From Haliotispira sp965263485 (GTDB lineage Bacteria; Spirochaetota; Spirochaetia; SP-2023), in assembly GCA_965263485.1 (NCBI GenBank), contig CBDHHO010000001.1, positions 806,001-870,000 of the forward strand: a DNA stretch of 64,000 bases, written 5' to 3'. The position numbers and the translations under genes are program-made. Position 1 is the first letter of the stretch. The number at the start of each line of letters is the position of its first letter. Below, one piece after another: positions 45,399 to 54,563 of the stretch. The notes under the pieces are model-generated. The model made no database searches, had not been told where the DNA came from, and saw only the letters and a program-made list of their open reading frames with translations.

Positions 45399-46133
45399 GT
45401 GAAAAAAGAAAATAAGCGCAGACTCTACTTACAGATTATGCGAGAGTTGGAGCAGTCGATCCAAAACGGCCAATATCCTGCAGGCTCCAGGCTACCACCT
45501 GAACAGCAGTTGGCCGAACAGTTTCAAGTCAGTCGTCCGACTATTCGCGAGGCGACTTTGGCTTTAGAGGTTCGAGGCCTAGTTGAGGCTCGTATTGGCT
45601 CGGGTGTTTACATCTTACCAAATTCTGAATTAGTTATAGATGATTCCACCGGTGATATTTTACAGAATGAACCGGTCAGTCCGTTTGAAATTTTAGAAGC
45701 TCGTGAGGTAGTGGAAGGTGCTTCTATGTTGTTAGCGGCTAAAGGTGCAAATCGATCTGATCTATTGCGTCTCAAACAAAATCTGCAAATGCAACAGGAG
45801 GTACTTGCAAAACGATCAGATAAGCGTCCTGCGCGCGAATTTCTCAAGTTGGACGAGGATTTCCACTTGCAGATTGCATTGATGACTCAAAACTTAGCCC
45901 TTTATCAGGTGATTCGTCAGCTCTGGAGAATGCGAGAGCTGAGCCCTTTGTGGAATAAATTGAATGAACATTTTAGTCAGAATGTAGAGGATTTTTGTAA
46001 AGCTGTGAGTGACCATGGGAGAATTTACCAGGCCCTGAAAGCAGGAGATGGTCAGTTGGCAAACGACCTGCTCCACGAACATTTTCAAAATACCAAGCAG
46101 AGTCTGATGGAGTTGGCGGGAGTGGATTCCTGA
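45399..46133 (+). CDS. GntR-family transcriptional regulator (FadR/FCD subgroup)
   Basis: 244 residues. N-terminal winged HTH: LYLQIMRELEQSIQNGQYPAGSRLPPEQQLAEQFQVSRPTIREATLALEVRGLVEARIGSGVYI. C-terminal FCD ligand domain with metal-ligand pattern LDEDFHLQIALM, SDHGRIYQALKAGD and LLHEHF. FCD regulators usually respond to sugar acids or organic acids. GGGAG precedes GTG 45399. It lies just upstream of the third TRAP operon and the UxaA-family gene, which it probably controls. Confidence 0.92.
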   Translation: MKKENKRRLYLQIMRELEQSIQNGQYPAGSRLPPEQQLAEQFQVSRPTIREATLALEVRGLVEARIGSGVYILPNSELVIDDSTGDILQNEPVSPFEILEAREVVEGASMLLAAKGANRSDLLRLKQNLQMQQEVLAKRSDKRPAREFLKLDEDFHLQIALMTQNLALYQVIRQLWRMRELSPLWNKLNEHFSQNVEDFCKAVSDHGRIYQALKAGDGQLANDLLHEHFQNTKQSLMELAGVDS

Positions 46134-46156
46134 GTTAATTATCTTGCAAGAAATAA

Positions 46157-46377
46157 GGGTACCTCTAAAAATTCGCTTTTGATGTTGAATCAGCGAGATT
46201 TTGCCGATAGCGAGGAAGTGAAGCCGAGGCATACTTTGTTGTATGGGAAGGCTTTGCTGACGGTGAAGAATGGCACATCGAAGCAGGCCATTCTTCACAA
46301 ATCCTGCCGTAAGGCAGAACCTTTATTCGGCAACAAGATCGCGATTCAACGCGGAATTGGGATTTTTAGAGGTGCCC
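46157..46377. mobile_element. MITE-like element, 221 bp, with perfect ATAA target duplication
   Basis: GGGTACCTCTAAAAATTCG to ATTTTTAGAGGTGCCC; ATAA at 46153-46156 and 46378-46381. The same length as, and almost the same sequence as, 60492-60712, so a recent transposition. Confidence 0.9.
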
Positions 46378-46415
46378 ATAAGATAACATCCATTTGATAG
46401 TTTTGAAAAATTTAT

Positions 46416-46444
46416 TTGACAAATTATAATATCCATGTTACAAT
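46416..46444 (+). promoter_or_regulatory. Sigma-70 promoter of TRAP operon 3
   Basis: TTGACA (46416-46421), 17-base spacer, TACAAT (46439-46444). Two MITE-like elements lie between it and the first gene, giving a 5' leader of about 440 bases. Confidence 0.75.
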
Positions 46445-46553
46445 TTTATCTGATTGGAGTAAGCATTAATTAGACCGAGAGGGATTCAATGTAGACATTG
46501 ATTGAAGGGGTATACACTGGTTTGAGGAACCGATCCACCACGAAAATTATCAA

Positions 46554-46850
46554 GGGTACCTCTAAAAATTCGCTTTTGATGCCAGACGAAGGGATTTTTT
46601 GCGGCAGCGAGGAACGGAAGCCGAGCCATACTTTGCTGTATGGCACCAATGTGAGCTGGCGCAGCATTGGTGAACTGGCAGGCCGTGCGCAGCAAAGAGC
46701 CCGCTTCCTCTCTTTCGTGACAGTGGTAAATGGCGGGGCGAAGCAGGCCGTTTGCCACAAACCCTGCCGTAAGGCAGAACCTTTACTCCGTGAAAAAGAC
46801 CGAGTCTGGTGCTCCATCCTTCTGTGGTGGGGAATTTTTAGAGGTTCTCT
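46554..46850. mobile_element. MITE-like element, about 297 bp
   Basis: GGGTACCTCTAAAAATTCG to AATTTTTAGAGGTTCTC. It contains the hairpin CACCAATG-loop-CATTGGTG, another compensated variant of the array hairpin. Confidence 0.75.
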
Positions 46851-46853
46851 AAA

Positions 46854-46912
46854 GGGGACCTCTAAAATCGAAACATCAAGGAGGATGTCTATGAAATCTT
46901 TTAGAGGTGCCC
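46854..46912. mobile_element. Short MITE-like element forming the 5' end of dctP copy 3
   Basis: GGGGACCTCTAAAATCG to TTTTAGAGGTGCCC, 59 bp. The right TIR encodes residues SFRGAL of the signal peptide and the interior holds the ribosome-binding site AAGGAGG. Confidence 0.7.
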
Positions 46913-47904
46913 TTTTGATTGTATTTTTGATAACAATTATCAGTTGTGGGAAGAATCCTCAGAAGCCAAGTGCACAAGTCGAGGAAAAGAAATCGGTACC
47001 AGTAGTGATAAAAATCGCACACAGCAACAACCCGGATGAGCCTAATGGCATCGCAGCTCAGGAATGGGCAGATCGAGCCAACAATGCTGGCGGGGACAGG
47101 CTGAAAGTGGAAGTGTATCCGAACTCCCAGCTGGGCTCACAGAAGGATGTCATGGAACAAGTGCTGGTTGGAGCCAATATTGTCTCAATTTCCGATGCGG
47201 GTTTTCTCATGGATTATGTGCCGGATATAGGGATATTATATGCTCCTTATTTGACAGATACCTATGAGGACTATTTCCGGGTCATCGATTCTGATTGGTT
47301 CCAGAATGAGATTATTCCGGAGGTTCGTCAAAGCGGCTTTGAGATTGTCACGGCTAAATGGGTCTACGGCACACGTCATATTCTAGCGGACAAGCCAGTC
47401 CTGAAACCTGCAGACATGGCTGGTCTGAAGCTGCGGACCCCCAATATGCAGTTGTTAGTTAAAACCATCAACTACATGGGCGGAATAGCAACGCCAATGC
47501 CATTAGCAGATGTGTATTCTGCTGTAGCTCAAGGGACCATTGCCGGTGCGGAAAATCCTATACCAGTGTTATACGGAACCAAAATATACGAGAGTGTCAA
47601 GCACTTGTCCCTTACCGGGCACGTGAAAAATGTGTCCATATGGATCGGAAGTAGTAAGTTTTTTGCCGACATGGACCCGGAGTTGGTCAGGATCTTTAAA
47701 GACGCAGCAGATCAAACAGCTCTGGAAACCGCAAAGACTTCTATCAGGAATGATGAGGAATATCTTGAGAAAATGGAGCAAAATGGGGTTCAAGTTCATG
47801 AGGTTGATGTACCTGCCTTCAAGGCAGCCGTCCAGCCCCTGTATAAGGAGTTGTTTTCTTATGACTTGGTACAGAAAGTCAAAAGCATTGCAGAAAGCAA
47901 ATAG
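46891..47904 (+). CDS. dctP: TRAP transporter substrate-binding lipoprotein (DctP family), copy 3
   Basis: 337 residues. The lipoprotein signal MKSFRGALLIVFLITIISC (lipobox IISC) replaces the Sec signal seen in copies 1 and 2; its first residues are encoded by the right end of a short MITE-like element. Mature domain: KIAHSNNPDEPNGIAAQEWA, YPNSQLGSQKDVMEQVLVGANIVSI, MAGLKLRTPNMQLLVKTINYMGGIATPMPLADVYSAVAQGTIAGAENP. ATG 46891 is 6 bases after AAGGAGG; ATG 46885 touches it and is rejected, and the open frame reaching back to 46498 through the MITE is not considered coding. Binds an organic acid, probably a hexuronate or aldonate given the neighbours. Confidence 0.92.
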   Translation: MKSFRGALLIVFLITIISCGKNPQKPSAQVEEKKSVPVVIKIAHSNNPDEPNGIAAQEWADRANNAGGDRLKVEVYPNSQLGSQKDVMEQVLVGANIVSISDAGFLMDYVPDIGILYAPYLTDTYEDYFRVIDSDWFQNEIIPEVRQSGFEIVTAKWVYGTRHILADKPVLKPADMAGLKLRTPNMQLLVKTINYMGGIATPMPLADVYSAVAQGTIAGAENPIPVLYGTKIYESVKHLSLTGHVKNVSIWIGSSKFFADMDPELVRIFKDAADQTALETAKTSIRNDEEYLEKMEQNGVQVHEVDVPAFKAAVQPLYKELFSYDLVQKVKSIAESK

Positions 47905-47915
47905 AACCTACTTCG

Positions 47916-48386
47916 ATGAGGCGCAAGATACAGTTTGTTCTTGAAATAGAGCAAAAACTGGAAAACTGTATTTCCTGTTTTCTTATTCTGGGTCTTGTGC
48001 TGCTCTCTTTTACTAACGTAATCATGCGTTATTTCTTTAATGCACCCATTCAATGGGCAGAAGAGATGCTTGTAGCAGGTTTTGTCTGGTTGACCTTCTG
48101 GAGTATAGGCCTGTGTTACCGAGATGGCGGGTTTATTCACATTGATCTGATCGATTCTGTTATCAGTCTAAAGGCAAAGAATTTTCTGTCATATATTATC
48201 GATTGTATAATTGGTATATTCAGCTTTTTTGTTTTGTACTGGTCTTTAAAACTATCTGTACAGGCCCATGTGAAATTGACCAATATCATAAGGATCCCTT
48301 ACAGCTACATTGATATCTCTATATTTTTGGGTTTCCTTTCGCTAAATAAAGAAATACTTGTTAAATATTTGATTGCCAAAAGATAG
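47916..48386 (+). CDS. dctQ: TRAP transporter small permease (DctQ), copy 3
   Basis: 156 residues, four hydrophobic helices, signature TNVIMRYFFNAPIQWAEEMLVAGFVWL. ATG 47916, 11 bp after dctP; dctM starts 4 bp after its stop. Confidence 0.92.
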   Translation: MRRKIQFVLEIEQKLENCISCFLILGLVLLSFTNVIMRYFFNAPIQWAEEMLVAGFVWLTFWSIGLCYRDGGFIHIDLIDSVISLKAKNFLSYIIDCIIGIFSFFVLYWSLKLSVQAHVKLTNIIRIPYSYIDISIFLGFLSLNKEILVKYLIAKR

Positions 48387-48390
48387 CATA

Positions 48391-49671
48391 ATGTTATATT
48401 TATTCATAATTCTGATATTTCTATTTTTTATTCGGGTTCCTGTATTTCTCGCATTCCTGCTCAGTACATTTACATACTTTTTGATAAACCCTGACCTATT
48501 CAAGCTGATTTGGATACAGAGATTTGTAGGGGGAGTGGAAAGCATTCCTCTGTTGGCAATTCCCTTCTTCGTTATGACCGGGGTCTGCATGAACTATACG
48601 GGTATAACAAAAAGATTGATGGGATTCTGTGAATTGTTAATCGGTCATAAGACAGGCTCACTGGCCTACGTAAATATTCTGTTAAGTACACTTTTAGGGG
48701 GAATATCAGGTTCGAGCCTGGCTGATGCAGCGATGCAATCCAAAATCCTTGTGCCGGCCATGGAAAGTAAAGGCTACTCTAAAGCCTTTTCAGCAGCTGT
48801 AACGGCATTTTCTTCGCAGATAACACCAATTATTCCACCTGGTATTGCGTTGATTATTTATGGTTCCATATCGAATACTTCTATCGGGCAGCTTTTTGTG
48901 GCTGGAATATTGCCGGGGATAGTACTTTGTATATTGCTGTTAATAACCGCATGGCTGATATCACGATACCGCAGATATGAACCTTCGCGAAAATCTGCCG
49001 CAAGTATTTCTGAAATATTGAGAGCCGCCTTGACAGCATATCCGGCAATTGTAATACCCCTGCTGATTATAGCAGGTATACGATTGGAGATTATGACCCC
49101 CTCTGAGGTCGGTGCTGTAGCTGTAATAATAACATTATTGACAGGTATTTTTAGATATAAAGAAATTAATTTGGCAGATATCCCCAATATTTTAAAAGAA
49201 ACAATCATAATTTCCACAAATATTATGCTGATTATCGGTGGGGCATCTATTCTTTCCTATATTATGACATGGGAGCAAGTTCCCCAGACATTCACTAAAT
49301 GGGCGATAAGCTTTATAGACAGCCCTTTGAAGTTCTGGCTCTTTCTTAACATCTTCCTTTTGATCGCGGGAATGTTTGTCGAAGGAAACGCATTAATGGT
49401 AATACTGATCCCAATTCTTATGCCGATTGCAAATCGTTTTCACATTGATCCAGTCCACTTTGGCATCGTCTTGATTTTCAATTTGGCGATTGGTTCTCTG
49501 ACACCTCCTGTCGGGTCAGTAATGCTAACTGTAACATCTATTACCAAAGTACGCATACTGGATTTCATACGAGAATCAAAATTATTCTACATTACAATTC
49601 TGTTAAGTCTTTTGTTACTAACTTTTATTCCGGAAATATCTTTATTTTTACCCAGATTGTTATACCGTTGA
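48391..49671 (+). CDS. dctM: TRAP transporter large permease (DctM), copy 3
   Basis: 426 residues, multi-helix. Motifs: LLAIPFFVMTGVCMNYTGI, YVNILLSTLLGGISGSSLADAAMQSKIL, QITPIIPPGIALIIYGSISN, FNLAIGSLTPPVGSVML. ATG 48391 gives MLYLFIILIFLFFIRVPVF; an in-frame TTG at 48373 inside dctQ is rejected. The next gene starts 11 bp downstream. Confidence 0.95.
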   Translation: MLYLFIILIFLFFIRVPVFLAFLLSTFTYFLINPDLFKLIWIQRFVGGVESIPLLAIPFFVMTGVCMNYTGITKRLMGFCELLIGHKTGSLAYVNILLSTLLGGISGSSLADAAMQSKILVPAMESKGYSKAFSAAVTAFSSQITPIIPPGIALIIYGSISNTSIGQLFVAGILPGIVLCILLLITAWLISRYRRYEPSRKSAASISEILRAALTAYPAIVIPLLIIAGIRLEIMTPSEVGAVAVIITLLTGIFRYKEINLADIPNILKETIIISTNIMLIIGGASILSYIMTWEQVPQTFTKWAISFIDSPLKFWLFLNIFLLIAGMFVEGNALMVILIPILMPIANRFHIDPVHFGIVLIFNLAIGSLTPPVGSVMLTVTSITKVRILDFIRESKLFYITILLSLLLLTFIPEISLFLPRLLYR

Positions 49672-49682
49672 GGAGGCTATTC

Positions 49683-50723
49683 ATGAATGCATTGTTTATT
49701 GATGAACCTGGTAAATGTTCTATACGTCAGATTGAGGAGCCAGAACTCCGAAATCCCGAGGATGTCTTGTTGAAAGTTCTCACTGTTGGTCTTTGCGGCA
49801 GTGATCTCAATTCTTATTTAGGTAAAAACCCTCTGGTTTCATACCCGCGTATACCTGGCCATGAGATTTCAGCTCAGATTGTCGAAACAGGATCTGAAGT
49901 TCCTTCCGAATATAGTCCGGGAGCTCTGGTGACCGTTGTGCCTTACACCAATTGTGGTCAATGCAGTGCCTGTATCAAAGGACGTCCCAACGCCTGTAGA
50001 AACAACCAAACATTAGGAGTGCAGCGCGAAGGTGCCATTACAGAATACTTGACTGCTCCCTATCCAAAACTACTAAATGCAAATGAGATTCACCCGGCCT
50101 TTATTCCGCTCATCGAACCTCTGGCGGTAGGCTTTCATGCCACACGCCGGGCTCGAATAAAGCAGGGCAACTCTGTGGCAATTTGGGGCTGTGGGATTAT
50201 TGGCATAGGGGCATTACTGGGCTCCATGGAGTATACGGATAATGTCATTGCCATAGATATATCCGAAGACAAACTTGAACAGGTCTCGGCATTGGGGATT
50301 CCCCACAGTATCCATTCAGGAAAACAAAACCTGGAAGCTGAACTCCAGCGGGTTACAGGGGGCATGGGGCCAGATGTCTGCATTGAAGCCGTAGGGCGGG
50401 GACAAACCTTTGTGCAATGTGTCGAGCAGGTTTGCTATGCTGGAAAGGTCGTCTATATCGGTTATGCCAGGGAGCCAGTTTGTTATGAGACCAAGATTTT
50501 CCTACTCAAGGAACTTGATATCATGGGCTCACGAGGGGCCGAATACTTGGACTTTCAGAACGTTAAGAATTTCATGCAGAAAAAGTGTTCCGACCTCAAT
50601 CCTTTGCTCAGTGCCCAGTTTTCCCTGGAAGAAGGCTGTCTTGCTTTGCCCTATTGGGAGGATCATCAAGATAAAATCTTTAAAATTACTGTGCAAGTGG
50701 CCACTTCAGGCTCGGGCACGTGA
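49683..50723 (+). CDS. Zinc-dependent medium-chain dehydrogenase (L-idonate/galactitol type)
   Basis: 346 residues. Catalytic zinc: VGLCGSDLNSY and GHEISA. Structural-zinc cysteines: NCGQCSACIKGRPNAC. Rossmann motif WGCGIIGIGALLGS. GAGGAGG is 7 bases before ATG 49683; TTG 49668 is rejected. Overlaps the next gene by 4 bases (GTGA). Its place between a TRAP operon and a UxaA-family dehydratase suggests oxidation of a sugar acid or alditol, for example an L-galactonate or L-idonate type step. Confidence 0.88.
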   Translation: MNALFIDEPGKCSIRQIEEPELRNPEDVLLKVLTVGLCGSDLNSYLGKNPLVSYPRIPGHEISAQIVETGSEVPSEYSPGALVTVVPYTNCGQCSACIKGRPNACRNNQTLGVQREGAITEYLTAPYPKLLNANEIHPAFIPLIEPLAVGFHATRRARIKQGNSVAIWGCGIIGIGALLGSMEYTDNVIAIDISEDKLEQVSALGIPHSIHSGKQNLEAELQRVTGGMGPDVCIEAVGRGQTFVQCVEQVCYAGKVVYIGYAREPVCYETKIFLLKELDIMGSRGAEYLDFQNVKNFMQKKCSDLNPLLSAQFSLEEGCLALPYWEDHQDKIFKITVQVATSGSGT

Positions 50724-52381
50724 ACACAACTGTCAGGAATATGAATAAAACTTTTAGACGGGAAGCAATACACCTGCATCCCGACGACAATGTTATGATC
50801 GCCACCCGGCTGCTGGAATCCAGAAGTGAATTACAGCTCCCTGAAGGGCAGAAACTGCGTCTCATCCAGCCCATTCCCCGAGGCCATAAATTTTCTTTGC
50901 GCAAGATCCTCTGTGGTGAATCTGTGCAAAAATACGGGACAGTGATCGGAAAGGCCAGCTGCGATATCGCCGCAGGCGAGCACGTCCACAGCCACAACCT
51001 CAGCACACAGTTGGAAGGTGCGGGCAGCCAGAGCTACCATTATGACCCGGAGGCGCACAGTCGGGTTTTGGCTGCTTGGCAGCAGCAGCAGCAACACTAT
51101 TGCAGTCCGCAGTTTTTGCAGCTGCTCACAGAGCCCTCGGAGCCTTCCGGACAATCTCAGAGCCCCCTGAGTTTTCAGGGCTATCTGCGCAGCTCATCGC
51201 ATCCCGGTGGTGGCTTGACCGGGGTGCGCAATGAAATCTGGCTGCTGCCGATGGTCCAATGTGTCAATAAGACTGCGGAACTGATCATCTGCACGTACCT
51301 GAACCAACATAACCTGCCACCGGATATTAGCGGTATCTATCACTATCCACACCCCTACGGCTGCTCTCAGCTGGGGGATGATTTGGGCAATACCCGCCGC
51401 ATCCTGCAAGCCATGTGCCAGCACCCCAATACCGGAGGCATACTGTTATTGGGCCTGGGCTGCGAGAACAACACTTTTCAGCACTTTTGCGAGGGCTTGG
51501 ACTGCGGCCCTCCGGACCGGGAGCATAACGAAGGCCGCATCCGCTATCTGCGCGCTCAGGACTGCGCAGACGAGATTGAAAGCGGAGTGGCCCTGCTCCA
51601 CCAGTTGTGCCATATCGCCGCAGAAGATCGGCGCAGCGAACGGCCGCTGTCCGAACTGAAAATCGGGCTGAAGTGTGGTGGCTCGGATGGCTTTTCGGGC
51701 TTGACGGCCAATCCCCTGTTGGGCCGTTTCTCCGACTTTTTGATTGCCCAAGGCGGCACTACGGTACTCTCCGAAGTTCCGGAAATGTTTGGTGCCGAAC
51801 AATTATTGATGGACCGGGCCGCCAGCCCCCGGGTCTTTGACGATATCGTTCGCCTCGTTGACAACTTTAAGGCGTATTTTGAACGTTATGGCGAGCGGGT
51901 ATTTGAAAATCCCTCGCCGGGGAACAAGCAGGGCGGGATCACCACGCTGGAAGATAAGTCTTTGGGCTGTGTGCAGAAGGGCGGCAACGCCCCGGTCGAA
52001 GGCGTGCATCAATATGCCGAGCGCATTGCGGGCAGCGGATTGCACCTCTTGTGCAGCCCGGGTAACGACGGGGTTTCAAGCAGTGCCATGGCGGCGGCAG
52101 GCTGCCAGCTAATACTATTCTCCACGGGTCGCGGCACGCCGCTGGGTTGCTGCGTGCCGACACTAAAAATCAGCTCCAACTCCGCGCTGGCCCGTTTCAA
52201 GAGCAGCTGGATCGACTTCGATGCAGGTAGGCTGCTGGAAACAGGGCAGACCGGGCTGAGTGATCGCGTTCTGTGCGATTTTGTGCGTTTGGTTCAGGCT
52301 ACGGCCAACGGACAGCCCGCCAAAAACGAAAAATACGGTTTTCGTGAGCTGACCATTTTCAAAGATGGGGTAACTTTGTAG
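50720..52381 (+). CDS. UxaA-family sugar-acid dehydratase (altronate dehydratase-like)
   Basis: 553 residues. N-terminal SAF-like domain (AIHLHPDDNVMIATRLL...GHKFSLRKILCGESVQKYGTVIGKASCDIAAGEHVHSHNL) and a UxaA catalytic part with GVRNEIWLLPMVQCVNKTA, HPYGCSQLGDDLGNTRRIL, LGLGCENN, LKIGLKCGGSDGFSGLTANPLLG and GISS-like GNDGVSSSAMAAAGCQL. These enzymes dehydrate altronate, galactarate or similar acids, using iron bound by conserved cysteines. The start GTG 50720 overlaps the dehydrogenase stop; ATG 50741 is an alternative. Ends the TRAP 3 catabolic operon. Confidence 0.88.
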   Translation: MNTTVRNMNKTFRREAIHLHPDDNVMIATRLLESRSELQLPEGQKLRLIQPIPRGHKFSLRKILCGESVQKYGTVIGKASCDIAAGEHVHSHNLSTQLEGAGSQSYHYDPEAHSRVLAAWQQQQQHYCSPQFLQLLTEPSEPSGQSQSPLSFQGYLRSSSHPGGGLTGVRNEIWLLPMVQCVNKTAELIICTYLNQHNLPPDISGIYHYPHPYGCSQLGDDLGNTRRILQAMCQHPNTGGILLLGLGCENNTFQHFCEGLDCGPPDREHNEGRIRYLRAQDCADEIESGVALLHQLCHIAAEDRRSERPLSELKIGLKCGGSDGFSGLTANPLLGRFSDFLIAQGGTTVLSEVPEMFGAEQLLMDRAASPRVFDDIVRLVDNFKAYFERYGERVFENPSPGNKQGGITTLEDKSLGCVQKGGNAPVEGVHQYAERIAGSGLHLLCSPGNDGVSSSAMAAAGCQLILFSTGRGTPLGCCVPTLKISSNSALARFKSSWIDFDAGRLLETGQTGLSDRVLCDFVRLVQATANGQPAKNEKYGFRELTIFKDGVTL

Positions 52382-52728
52382 CGGACGCTCCTCCAAGTGT
52401 GGGAGAATCGTGGAGGCAGACGAGCTGTTGGCTCGGTTGCGGCAATGATGCACTCGGTGCCATTCTGCCCACATTCAGCAAGGGGCCGCACCAAGACTTC
52501 TGGCACGCAGCGGGCCGAAAGTACGTGGCCCCGGCAGTCGATGTCAAATCCGGCCAAGCGGCAGGCCTAAGGGAAGCACTAAAAATTCGCGTTTCGCTGT
52601 GGATCACCACGAAATTGGTATTATACCAATCCGTAAAAGTGACATTCTTTCCGAATGATGCCCTCGTTCCCGCGAAAGCGGGAGTCTCAGGTGCAATTGG
52701 GCAACTCTTTCTATGGGGACCTCTAAGG
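52382..52728. other. Non-coding interval with MITE-like remnant
   Basis: 52382-52570 shows no gene I can support. GGGAAGCACTAAAAATTCG at 52571 and GGGGACCTCTAAGG at 52715-52728 are two ends of the MITE family, both in left orientation; between them is a hairpin TCCCGC-GAAA-GCGGGA. The second end provides the stop codon of the minus-strand GLUG gene. Confidence 0.5.
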
Positions 52729-54142
52729 ATCTATCGGCTGCCGGGTATTGGCAAAGATGGGATCAGAACCCAGGTTGATACTGGGCCACTTGCCCGCGTG
52801 AAACGTCCACTGACCCGGCTCCGAGCCAAAATCAAGGTCCGAAAAATCCGCTTGCGTGGTGCCGGGACCGACCGTGATCTTCGTTCCGTCATTTCCGCTT
52901 GTGCTCCCCGAGATGCCGACCAATTCGCGTTCTCCGGGCTTTCCGGAGCTGTAACCGGCAATATCCCCTCTGAGCGTCTTAGTGCACACAAACGGGAATC
53001 GTTTCAGAATATTTGCAGTGAAATTCGAACAAGTGCTTCCCGCCACAAGAAAGCCATATGTTTTATCGCTAAAACCGTTCTTCTTTAAGGTACCGCGCAT
53101 ATATCCCCTAGTGAACGCAGTATTGGCACTGTTTATACCCGTTAAACCACCGACAAATGCGCCTCCGGTAACCGTTCCCCTGTAGAAACCGATAACTCTG
53201 CCCTTATCTCCCAGATTTCCCACCAAACCACCAGCGCGGTCTAACGTGGCAGTAAGTTCACCCGTGGCATATCCGAAGATCTCCGGATATTCTTCTCCCA
53301 AGGGAGTCTTGGGTACTGGTGTACCGCCGAGCAGGCCCCCGACATAACGGGTACCGGAAGCCCGTAAATCAGTACTATACCCTACGATCTTTCCGTCTGT
53401 CCAACCGACCAGTCCGCCGACAAAATTCTTGCCGGATACGATCAGGTTTTGAGTATATCCCGTTACATTCCCGAAGCTCGAACCGACCAGACCGCCGACA
53501 AAATCTTTACCAACGGATACTTCGAGATCCTTGGCATATCCTGTTACGGCTCCGGAACTCCAGCCGACCAGTCCGCCGGTACTTTCCCCTGTACTTTTTA
53601 CGACATTGTTTGGAGAGTTGCCAAGCACGGCCCCACTGATACTGCCGTTGCGGCTGCTGCCCACAATGGCGCCCACATACTCAGCTCCCTGAATATTGAC
53701 ATTGTTCAGGCGGACATTTGAGATTGTGGCATCTTCGCTCCGCCCAAACAGGCCAACATAGCTTTCATCGGGGCGTTGAATGAAAAGATTGCGAATCGTG
53801 TGGCCGTTGCCGTCAAATTTCCCTGTATAAGGGGGTTCCTTGGAAATCGCTCTGCGTTTTGTTTGTATCGCAGCCGACGGGTTCAAAGCCTTCTGCCGGA
53901 AACCCCTCTGTTCCGGGCGCGGGGAACGTGATGTCGCTGACCAGGTAGTAGTCTCCGGCGAGGTTTTCCCGCATTTTCTGCAGCCCCTGCCATGTGCGTA
54001 TGGGAACACCACTTCTGGGGGGAGAATCGGCTATGGGGGGAGAATCGGCTATGGGGGGAGAATCGGAAGAAGATTCGGGCGGGTCGCAGGCGACCCACAA
54101 AATCAGGGAGCAGACAAATAAAAGGATAAAAGGGCGTAAAAT
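52723..54142 (-). pseudogene. GLUG-repeat surface lipoprotein, family B, copy 2, frameshifted
   Basis: Close paralogue of 34693-36129. The signal peptide and lipobox (WVAC, DPPESSSD) lead through TWQGLQKMRENLAGDYYLVS to FQGTPLYREI and a TGA; the other frame picks up at YTGKFDGNGHTIRNLFIQRP and continues through at least eight GLUG units to TRQPIDP. The break is one extra base at 53829-53835, where the coding strand reads ACCCCCTTATACAGGG; removing one base restores GTPYTGKFDG. Other differences from copy 1: a triplicated SPPIAD unit after the lipobox (14-codon-scale repeat near 54020-54060), and extra residues around CSNFTANILKRF. The frameshift could be a true inactivation, slippage in the C tract or a sequencing error. 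No ATG is in frame upstream of the signal peptide; see leader 3. Confidence 0.75.
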
Positions 54143-54440
54143 TCCCGCAGAGAAATAATTTCCCCTGCTATATGGGTTTAATTTTTTCGATGAGCGATGA
54201 GCGATGAGCGATGAGCGATGAGCGATGAGCGAATTTTACTGAACTTGTGTTCCATAGTGCAATACTCCTTGGTATTATTATGCAAAATAATGCATAAAGA
54301 TGATGTTCCGGCCAAGGTCGGAATGGTTTTAATAAAAGATAAAATGGGGTTATGAAATGGCTTGTTCTTCTCAAAGAATATACGATTTCCCCGCGGAGGG
54401 CAAGAGAAATTGCAGGAAAATCCCTAAAAATTGGCTTTTC
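54143..54440 (-). repeat. Conserved lipoprotein leader, copy 3
   Basis: Inverse-strand copy. Inverted repeat at 54278-54297; ribosome-binding site and short ORF ATG 54255 to TAA 54178. Confidence 0.85.
54188..54229 (-). repeat. Heptanucleotide tandem repeat (CTCATCG)x6 in leader 3
   Basis: Six perfect units on the minus strand; leader ORF out of frame with the lipoprotein, as in copies 1 and 2. Confidence 0.9.
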
Positions 54441-54563
54441 TTGCGAGGCTCCCATGCGAGCTGGCGCAGCATGGGAGAAATGGGGAGGGCCGTGCGCAGC
54501 CAGGCCCGACCTTCCTCTTTGCGAGCTGGCGAAGGCCAACTCCAGAAGCCCCTTTCAGGCTTC
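54441..54563 (-). repeat. Single unit of the hairpin repeat between Rpn copy 2 and leader 3
   Basis: Same CCATGCGAGCTGGCGCAGCA segment (reverse of the array unit) and AGGCCCGACCTTCC, present once; the equivalent interval at 33600-34390 holds 13 copies. Confidence 0.8.

Noticed and set aside
46498..46890. N-terminal extension of dctP copy 3 back to 46498
   Set aside because: The open frame runs through a 297-bp MITE-like element and has no signal-peptide logic; AAGGAGG and ATG 46891 give a normal lipoprotein start.
52399..53088. 229-codon plus-strand ORF over the GLUG gene and the MITE remnant
   Set aside because: It mixes non-coding DNA, a mobile-element end and the antisense of a clear gene; no recognisable domain.
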